From: Synergistaceae bacterium
GTDB lineage: Bacteria; Synergistota; Synergistia; Synergistales; Aminobacteriaceae
Direction of reading: 5' to 3'
DNA length: 6,390 bases
Assembly: GCA_031270755.1 (NCBI GenBank)
Contig: JAISWV010000026.1
Location: 1 to 6,390 of the forward strand
In this document: positions 1 to 4,521 of the stretch, one piece after another
Numbering within the stretch: position 1 is the first letter of the stretch
How the letters are laid out: each line of letters opens with the position of its first letter
Position numbers and translations under genes: made by a program
Notes under the pieces: generated by a model
What the model saw: the letters and a program-made list of their open reading frames with translations, nothing else
Told to the model about the DNA's origin: nothing
Database searches by the model: none

Positions 1-753
1 GCGCCCGGATGGAGCGCCGCGCGCGGCGAGATAGAAAAACATCAGGCGCCGTATCGCATACTGCGCCGTATGTCGGACATGGCGAGGGCGTTTCTCTCCT
101 TCGTTCTTGAAGAGACGGCAAACGCCGCCGACTGGCTCCGTTCCCCGGAATCCATAAGACGCACGATGTTCGCCCAAGCCGTGCCTTACGGGGAAATGCT
201 CCACGGAAAACTTCTGCTGCTGGAAGGGCGCCGCAACGAGCTGGAAGGAATGCTGACGCCTGCGCTGGAACGCGCCAAAAGCGCACGCTTGATTCTGCCG
301 CAGGTCTATTGCCTGATATACGGCGCGATTGTTTCCCACAGCGCCGGGAACGCCGAAGAAGCGGAGCGCCGATTGGGAAAAGCCTTAGAACTGACGAAGC
401 CGGACAAAATTTATCTGCCTTTCGCCGAACACTGGTGATATCTGGAGCCGATCTTTTCGCGTATCGAAACACCGTCCCCCGGCGAAGACATCCGCGCGGT
501 CCGCGCCCTGGCGGAACGATTCTCGAAAGGCGTTCAGTCAATCAAAGCGTCGGTAAACAAATCTTCGAAACAGGCTCTTTCACAAAGAGAGCGGGAAGTC
601 GCTGCGCTGGCCGCCAGGGGCTTGACGAACCCGGAAATAGCGGCAAGGCTTTTTATAACGCGCGGCACGGTGAAAAACACCGTCGCTCACGCGCTCGAAA
701 AAACGGGAACCAAGTCCAGATACGAATTGGCGGCATGGATGATGAACAATTAG
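1..753 (+). pseudogene. MalT-like LuxR-family transcriptional regulator, C-terminal part, broken by an in-frame TGA
   Basis: The frame is open from base 1, so the gene begins outside the window. The first 145 codons are helical, with repeat-like segments (around GKLLLLEGRRNE and AGNAEEAERRLGKALEL) typical of the TPR-like region of MalT-type regulators. The frame hits TGA at 436-438 (...FAEHW*YLEPIF...). It then continues in the same frame without shift to a full LuxR helix-turn-helix, about 571-745 (LSQREREVAALAARG, then TNPEIAARLF and GTVKNTVAHAL), ending at TAG 751-753. The HTH is the DNA-binding part and would be lost from the truncated product. No in-frame ATG, GTG or TTG lies between the TGA and the HTH (first is TTG at 622, inside it), so simple re-initiation cannot rescue the domain. 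A CGA (Arg) to TGA transition is the simplest origin. A sequencing error or readthrough is the alternative. Family assignment is firm; the ligand and target are unknown. Confidence 0.85.
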
Positions 754-772
754 CTGAACCCGGCTCCCGCGG

Positions 773-1717
773 TCACCGCGACCCTACCTGCTTGTCGAGA
801 GGACTTCCATTCCACGTTATGCCGCTCCTGCAATTTTCCACTGTGGAATCGGCGTAGGCGTACCCCGTGATGCTCCCCACCGACTCGGCGCCGCCGGTGA
901 TGACTCCGTCGGCGGAGCAATTTTCGATGGCGAAGACGGAGGGCGTTGTCGGGTTGCTGGAACTCTCCATACTGCCGCCCAAAGCGGTGATCGTCACGTT
1001 TTCGGCCTTGCAGTTCGTTATCTCCAGCGCGGCAAATGGGGCTCCGCTCACCCCGCCCAAAGCCCAGCTTTCATTTCCCGTCGCCGTAACCGAACCGCCT
1101 TTCGCCGTGCAGTCGATCAACGAACCGCCCTCCAGGCCTCCGGCGATAATTCCCGCTAACTTCCCTTCGATATACATCTCGGACATCGCGTTTCTATAGG
1201 GGCAGGCCAGCAAATGCTGAAGGACAATCCGCGCGGACGGGGTCATTTTATATTTCGCGAAACGGTCAGCGGAGGCCGCGATCGCGATTTCTTCCGCCTC
1301 GCTGGTGTAATCCCCGAGAATTTCCCGGAAACGGGAATCCGGAATCCTGACGCCTGCAAAGTTGAATTCGCGGTTCTTGGAATAACAGGTTCGTTCCAGC
1401 CCGCGTCCATTGCGGGATATGAAGGTTTCGCCCTGCCCGATTTCCAGAGGGTTGGGCTGCGTCTGCGACTCCCAGGCGAGCCCTTCTCCCAGGCAAAAGC
1501 AAATGTCGACATTGGAGCCTTCGCTGGTTCCCTCTACGTGCACATCGCGCTTGTATGACATTTTGAACTCCGAGACGATGACATTCCCTCGGGTGCCAAT
1601 CTGCCGAAAGCAGCCGCTTCCGATTTCTTCCGGGATGGAGAACTGATATTTCCGCGGGGCGATTTGATAAATTTTAGAATAAGCCTCGTAAACACGTTCG
1701 TTTCCCCACTCCTCCAC
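773..1717 (-). CDS. In-frame chimera: AraC-family regulator N-terminal domain fused to GLUG-like surface-protein repeats
   Basis: This is a 314-residue frame. I chose GTG at 1717 because AAGGGGG sits 8 bp upstream; the frame stays open further upstream but there it runs into the hydrolase gene. Residues 1 to about 188 resemble the sensor half of AraC-family (PchR-like) regulators, with GNVIVSEFKMSY, a beta-rich cupin-like region and the helical linker CPYRNAMSEMYIEGKLA. In such regulators two helix-turn-helix motifs of about 100 residues should follow. Instead, residues about 189-314 are glycine-rich with recurring Asn-Cys turns (LIDCTAKGG, ITNCKAENVTI, IENCSADGVI, VENCRSG), the pattern of GLUG/beta-helix adhesin repeats. 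The protein has no DNA-binding domain and no visible signal peptide, so neither half is likely to do its original job. It is probably a decayed gene that happens to remain open. It lies 25 bp downstream of the SGNH hydrolase and is presumably co-transcribed with it. The product reading is an inference from motifs. Confidence 0.7.
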   Translation of the reverse strand: MEEWGNERVYEAYSKIYQIAPRKYQFSIPEEIGSGCFRQIGTRGNVIVSEFKMSYKRDVHVEGTSEGSNVDICFCLGEGLAWESQTQPNPLEIGQGETFISRNGRGLERTCYSKNREFNFAGVRIPDSRFREILGDYTSEAEEIAIAASADRFAKYKMTPSARIVLQHLLACPYRNAMSEMYIEGKLAGIIAGGLEGGSLIDCTAKGGSVTATGNESWALGGVSGAPFAALEITNCKAENVTITALGGSMESSSNPTTPSVFAIENCSADGVITGGAESVGSITGYAYADSTVENCRSGITWNGSPLDKQVGSR

Positions 1718-1725
1718 TGCAGCAG

Positions 1726-1732
1726 CCCCCTT
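1726..1732 (-). promoter_or_regulatory. Ribosome binding site that fixes the chimera's GTG start
   Basis: AAGGGGG on the minus strand lies 8 bp before GTG 1717-1715. It falls in the 25-bp gap after the hydrolase stop codon. It supports starting the protein at MEEWGNERVYEAY rather than at upstream in-frame codons that overlap the hydrolase. Confidence 0.55.
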
Positions 1733-1742
1733 GCGAAAAAAT

Positions 1743-2348
1743 TTACGCACCGAAACGCAATGACTCTGGTGTCCGTTCCAAGAGCCTGTGGCACAATACG
1801 TCGGCCATGAGGCGATGTCCCGCCGGGGTGGGGTGCAGGCCGTCGATGTAAAGGGCCTGTTTTTGCTCCCCTTCGGGGACCGCCTCGAAAGCTGCGCGGA
1901 AGTCGACCAGGGGAATGCCGAAAACATCGACGAACCGCCGCAGCCACGCCGCGTACTCGTCCCCTATTTCCTGCAAGCGTTCCACGTCCATCAGAACCGC
2001 CCAGTCGCGCCGCAGGGTCTCCACGTCGAGCGGAGGAGGCGTTCCGATGAGCGGCGCGACGCCTAAGGCGACGGCTTGGTGCGCCAAGGCCGACATGTTG
2101 GCTTTGGCCGAGTCCGCCGAGTTGCTGACAAAAATATCGTTGCTGCCGCCCATCAACAACACCTTATTGGGAGAATACGCCGCCGCCTCGTCTCCGAAAC
2201 GCGCAAGCATTCCTCCTGTCGTGTCCCCATTGATCCCCCGATTGACGAGCTCCAGTTTGGTCCTCTCGGCGGTCAGAGAAACCCACGTATCCTGACGGGA
2301 AATGCCGAACCCGTAGGTCAGGCTGTCCCCAAGGCAGAGAATTTTCAT
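1743..2348 (-). CDS. SGNH/GDSL-family hydrolase (TesA-like esterase / lysophospholipase-type)
   Basis: The 201-residue protein carries all four SGNH blocks. Block I is GDSLTYG at residues 7-13 with the nucleophile Ser9. Block II is INGDTT with the oxyanion Gly41. Block III is GGSND with Asn70. Block V is DGLHPT with Asp169 and His172 completing the triad. The spacing and the VNRGINGDTTGG stretch match the TesA (thioesterase I/lysophospholipase L1) branch, whose members cleave ester or thioester bonds in lipids. Unlike E. coli TesA, which is exported, this protein starts directly with the catalytic strand (MKILCLGDSL) and has no signal peptide, so it is predicted to be cytoplasmic. The ATG at 2348 is supported by AGAGGGGG 6 bp upstream. 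It is the first gene of a minus-strand unit with the chimera behind it. It looks intact, in contrast to its neighbours. The true substrate cannot be read from the sequence. Confidence 0.9.
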   Translation of the reverse strand: MKILCLGDSLTYGFGISRQDTWVSLTAERTKLELVNRGINGDTTGGMLARFGDEAAAYSPNKVLLMGGSNDIFVSNSADSAKANMSALAHQAVALGVAPLIGTPPPLDVETLRRDWAVLMDVERLQEIGDEYAAWLRRFVDVFGIPLVDFRAAFEAVPEGEQKQALYIDGLHPTPAGHRLMADVLCHRLLERTPESLRFGA

Positions 2349-2354
2349 CGATAT

Positions 2355-2362
2355 CCCCCTCT
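2355..2362 (-). promoter_or_regulatory. Ribosome binding site of the SGNH hydrolase
   Basis: AGAGGGGG on the minus strand ends 6 bp before the ATG at 2348, a good distance. This supports the start that places GDSL at residue 7. Confidence 0.65.
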
Positions 2363-2420
2363 ATGCAACCCGCTGTAATCGTGCAGCGCTCATCGTCCAG
2401 CCAAAAGCTCAGGCAACGCA

Positions 2421-2449
2421 ATTATAGGAGATCGGCAAGAAAAGGTCGA
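2421..2449 (-). promoter_or_regulatory. Putative sigma-70 promoter for the hydrolase/chimera unit
   Basis: On the minus strand a perfect TATAAT lies at 2426-2421. It is preceded by a 17-bp spacer and a 4-of-6 match to TTGACA (TCGACC, 2449-2444). Transcription would start near 2414, giving an untranslated leader of about 65 nt before the hydrolase ATG. The -35 box is weak, so this is a sequence-only prediction. Confidence 0.5.
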
Positions 2450-2479
2450 TTGAAAAGACAGGAATACGACACAGCAAGT

Positions 2480-2503
2480 GGCATAGTAAATGGCAATGTA
2501 AAT
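2480..2503. repeat. Imperfect 12-bp tandem repeat
   Basis: GGCATAGTAAAT (2480-2491) is followed directly by GGCAATGTAAAT (2492-2503), identical at 10 of 12 positions. It lies in AT-richer sequence immediately before recognisable PhnD-like coding sequence begins, so it may mark the left edge of that inserted or deleted segment. No function is apparent. Confidence 0.4.
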
Positions 2504-2515
2504 TCATCAAAAATC

Positions 2516-2894
2516 ATTTCCGCGGTCGTGGAAGCCATGCGGACCAAGCACGCCGACGTGGCCGTGTTCGGTCCGGTATCCTTCCTATGTGCAGGCCGCC
2601 CAGCGTTCCGGCGCCGAGGCTTTCGCCATTGCCGTCCCCAACGGCGACAAAAATCTCGCGGGTTACACGTCCAAAATAATCGTCAAGAGCGGCAGCCCCA
2701 TCAAAGGACTCAAAGACCTGCGCGGCAAGACCTTCGCCTTTGTCGACCCGGCGTCCACGTCCGGCAACTACGTCCCGGCTTTGGAGTTGATGAACGCGTT
2801 TCCTCCCAGGAACAACGAAGATTTTCACACCAACGGGGCGTTTTTCTCGTCCGTCAGCTTTTCCGGCAAACACCAGAACGGGCTTCAGGCGGTG
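2516..2894 (+). pseudogene. Internal fragment of a PhnD-like phosphonate/phosphite ABC transporter substrate-binding protein, frameshifted
   Basis: PhnD-family proteins are periplasmic binding proteins of about 300 residues that deliver phosphonates or similar anions to an ABC importer. Only about 125 middle residues remain. They run from SAVVEAMRTKHADVAVFGPVS, in one frame, to YVQAAQRSGAEAFAIAVPNG and on through IKGLKDLRGKTFAFVDPASTSG and SSVSFSGKHQNGLQAV, in another. The hallmark (V/W)FGP-S-Y is split by a tandem TCCT duplication at 2579-2586. Removing four bases restores one continuous reading frame. The signal peptide and roughly the first third are missing, and so is everything after the GLQAV helix. 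Downstream bases up to the TGA at 2955-2957 read as unrelated residues. No transporter permease or ATPase gene is nearby. It is a dead remnant; the exact ligand class cannot be judged. Confidence 0.85.
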
Positions 2895-2968
2895 AGGAGG
2901 ATACAGGGCTGCCCGATGATCTGCAAATGTTTTATTACGCCTTCGCTGGTCCCCTGAGCTTAAATTTC

Positions 2969-2996
2969 TTGATAAAAACAACTACATATCTATAAT
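2969..2996 (+). promoter_or_regulatory. Strong sigma-70 promoter ahead of the ArsR remnant and lplT-aas
   Basis: TTGATA (2969-2974, 5 of 6 to consensus) and a perfect TATAAT (2991-2996) are separated by 16 bp in a clearly AT-rich island. The expected transcription start, 7 nt after the -10 box, falls at about 3003-3004, that is at the ATG of the ArsR-like frame. It is the only convincing + strand promoter before lplT, so it probably drives the whole operon. Confidence 0.7.
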
Positions 2997-3003
2997 AATA
3001 GTT
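2980..3003. promoter_or_regulatory. Candidate ArsR-type operator overlapping the -10 box
   Basis: The dyad AACTA-N14-TAGTT spans 24 bp and covers the TATAAT box and the start site. ArsR/SmtB repressors typically bind imperfect inverted repeats at just this position. Only the outer five bases of each arm match well, so the assignment rests on position and dyad together. Confidence 0.35.
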
Positions 3004-3201
3004 ATGAAAACACAATATATGATCGATCTACCGAGTCATTGGCTGAATACGGCAGAGATGTTGTATACCCTGGGCGACGCCGCGCGCCGGCGCATTTTGC
3101 TTCTATTCGAACGCGAAGAGGAGTTGAATATCCAGGCGATCGCCGGCCTGTTTCCCTTCAGCCGGACCAACATCGCACATCACATCACGGTCAGGAGATG
3201 A
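3004..3201 (+). pseudogene. ArsR-family transcriptional repressor, truncated after the recognition helix
   Basis: The 65-residue frame opens with MKTQYMIDLPSHW. It then shows an ArsR winged-helix start: LNTAEMLYTLGDAARRRILLL (helix 1-2), EELNIQAIAGLF, and the recognition helix SRTNIAHHI. ArsR proteins normally continue with K-V-L-R-x-A-G-L-(V/L) and a beta wing, ending at about 95-120 residues. Here the frame reads ITVRR and stops at TGA 3199-3201. The wing and the C-terminal helix used for dimerisation are absent, so repressor function is doubtful. The bases at the break (AGGAG, ATGA) form the translation start region of the next gene, as if an internal deletion joined the repressor to lplT. 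The ATG at 3004 has no Shine-Dalgarno sequence and sits about 7 nt after the -10 box, which fits leaderless translation. It could also still be expressed as a short peptide. Confidence 0.7.
3193..3197 (+). promoter_or_regulatory. Ribosome binding site of lplT; decides between two ATG codons
   Basis: AGGAG lies 9 bp before the ATG at 3207 but directly abuts the in-frame ATG at 3198, which overlaps the ArsR remnant's stop (ATGA). The spacing favours 3207. The overlap suggests translational coupling with the upstream frame. Confidence 0.55.
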
Positions 3202-3206
3202 ACCCC

Positions 3207-4517
3207 ATGCAAAACCGAAATCAATTTGCGCTTTTCCGCTCCCGCCGCTTTTTACCGCTTTTTCTGACGCAATTTTTGGGCGCCTTCAACGACAATTTTT
3301 TCAAAAGCGCCATGGTGATGATGATCACTTACCGGTTGGCCGAGAGGGCCGGGTACGATTCCCGCATCTTGGTCAACGTGGCGGGGGGAGTCTTCATTCT
3401 GCCCTTCTTCCTCTTCTCCGCCACGGCAGGGCAGCTGGCCGACAAGTACGAACGGTCGTTCTTGGTGCAGCTGGTCAAAATCGCGGAGATCGTCGTGATG
3501 GCCGGGGCCGCCCTGGGCTTTTACCTGGAGGACGTGCATCTGCTGATGATCGTCTTGTTTTTGATGGGGGCGCAGTCCACCTTTTTCGGCCCCCTCAAGT
3601 ACAGCATCCTTCCCCAGCACCTGAACGAAGACGAGCTGATCGCCGGCAACGGACTGATTCAAATGGGGACGTTCCTCTCCATCCTGACGGGCACCATCTT
3701 CGGCGGGCTCTTCATCCTGCGGGGAGGCGGCGTCTACCTGGTCAGCTTTCTGGTCGTCGGCATCGCCGCGGCGGGCTGGTGGGCCAGCCGCTACATCCCC
3801 GAGACCCGTCCCGTGGTCCCTGGCCTGAAACTTTCGGCCAACATCATGAAGGACACCCTCAAAATCGTAACCGACGTAATCCCCTACAAAGACATTTTTC
3901 TTTCCATTTTGGGCATTTCTTGGTTCTGGCTGGTGGGCGCCACGTTCCTTTCCCAGTTCCCCACCTACGCAAAGCTGGTCATCGGCGCGGACGAACAAGT
4001 CGCAACCTTGTTTTTAGCCATTTTCTCCGTGGGCATCGGGCTGGGGTCCATGGCCTGCAATGGTCTTTTGAAGGGCGAGGTCTCCGGGCGTCACGTCCCT
4101 TGGGCCGCCGTCGCCATGTCCGCCGCCAGCGTTCTCCTGTACCTGGCGAGCCGGCGTCCCCCGCTGGTCCCGGGGACCCCCGAGATGGGGGTTTTGGCCT
4201 TCCTCGCCTCTTGGCGGAACGCGGCGGTGCTGGCGTGTCTTTTCGGCATCTCGTTTGCCGGCGGGCTTTACATCGTGCCTCTTTACGCCATCATTCAGAG
4301 CCGCACCGACGAGGCTCGCATGGCGGGGGTCATTGCCTGCACGAACATCACGGACTCGCTCTTCATGGTGCTCTCTGCCGTGGGCACCAGCCTTTTGCTG
4401 GCCTCGGGCTTTTCCATCCCCCAGATTTTTTTGGTCACGGCAATCTTGACCATCGCGGCGGCTGTTTTCATCCGCGCGGCCGTTCGCGACCAATTGAGAC
4501 AAAGAGGAGCGCTTTAG
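3207..4517 (+). CDS. lplT: Lysophospholipid transporter, LplT-type MFS protein
   Basis: The 436-residue protein is a multi-pass inner-membrane MFS carrier. In E. coli, LplT moves lysophospholipids (such as 2-acyl-glycerophosphoethanolamine) from the outer to the inner leaflet for re-acylation by Aas. Family marks include FLGAFNDNFFKSAM at residues 23-36, an MFS motif-A-like ADKYERSFLVQ at 79-88, and the segment GAQSTFFGPLKYSILPQHL at 121-139. The C-terminal half carries LYIVPLYAIIQSRTDEARMAGV, with helices throughout (for example 53-76, 94-106, 112-125, 155-171, 176-192, 230-250, 264-287, 298-315, 338-364, 380-423). E. coli LplT is about 397 residues; the extra length here is mostly a loop near residues 316-335 (RRPPLVPGTPEMG). 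A start at 3198 would add three residues. It is followed 4 bp later by the aas-like gene, the same order as in E. coli, which strongly supports the role. Confidence 0.88.
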   Translation: MQNRNQFALFRSRRFLPLFLTQFLGAFNDNFFKSAMVMMITYRLAERAGYDSRILVNVAGGVFILPFFLFSATAGQLADKYERSFLVQLVKIAEIVVMAGAALGFYLEDVHLLMIVLFLMGAQSTFFGPLKYSILPQHLNEDELIAGNGLIQMGTFLSILTGTIFGGLFILRGGGVYLVSFLVVGIAAAGWWASRYIPETRPVVPGLKLSANIMKDTLKIVTDVIPYKDIFLSILGISWFWLVGATFLSQFPTYAKLVIGADEQVATLFLAIFSVGIGLGSMACNGLLKGEVSGRHVPWAAVAMSAASVLLYLASRRPPLVPGTPEMGVLAFLASWRNAAVLACLFGISFAGGLYIVPLYAIIQSRTDEARMAGVIACTNITDSLFMVLSAVGTSLLLASGFSIPQIFLVTAILTIAAAVFIRAAVRDQLRQRGAL

Positions 4518-4521
4518 GACG

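Noticed and set aside
436..438. TGA recoding as an amino acid
   Set aside because: TGA is used as a normal stop for the frames ending at 773 and 3199, and no selenocysteine-type context is evident.
768..780. CGCGG-TCA-CCGCG inverted repeat between the converging LuxR and chimera genes, as a terminator
   Set aside because: The stem is short, has no T-run on either strand and contains the chimera's stop codon, so there is little support for an intrinsic terminator.
1718..1927. Extension of the AraC/GLUG frame upstream of GTG 1717
   Set aside because: These 70 codons overlap the SGNH hydrolase in another frame and read as its shadow; a good ribosome site supports the GTG start.
2363..2995. A 210-codon + strand frame covering the PhnD region
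   Set aside because: Only the part from about 2516 to 2582 resembles PhnD; the rest is the wrong frame after the TCCT duplication.
3039..3206. Upstream extension of lplT to position 3039
   Set aside because: The added residues are the out-of-frame shadow of the ArsR remnant, and AGGAG at 3193 supports starting at 3207.
3252..3998. A 248-codon minus-strand frame opposite lplT
   Set aside because: Charged, low-complexity antisense translation with no motif; the + strand encodes clear MFS helices.
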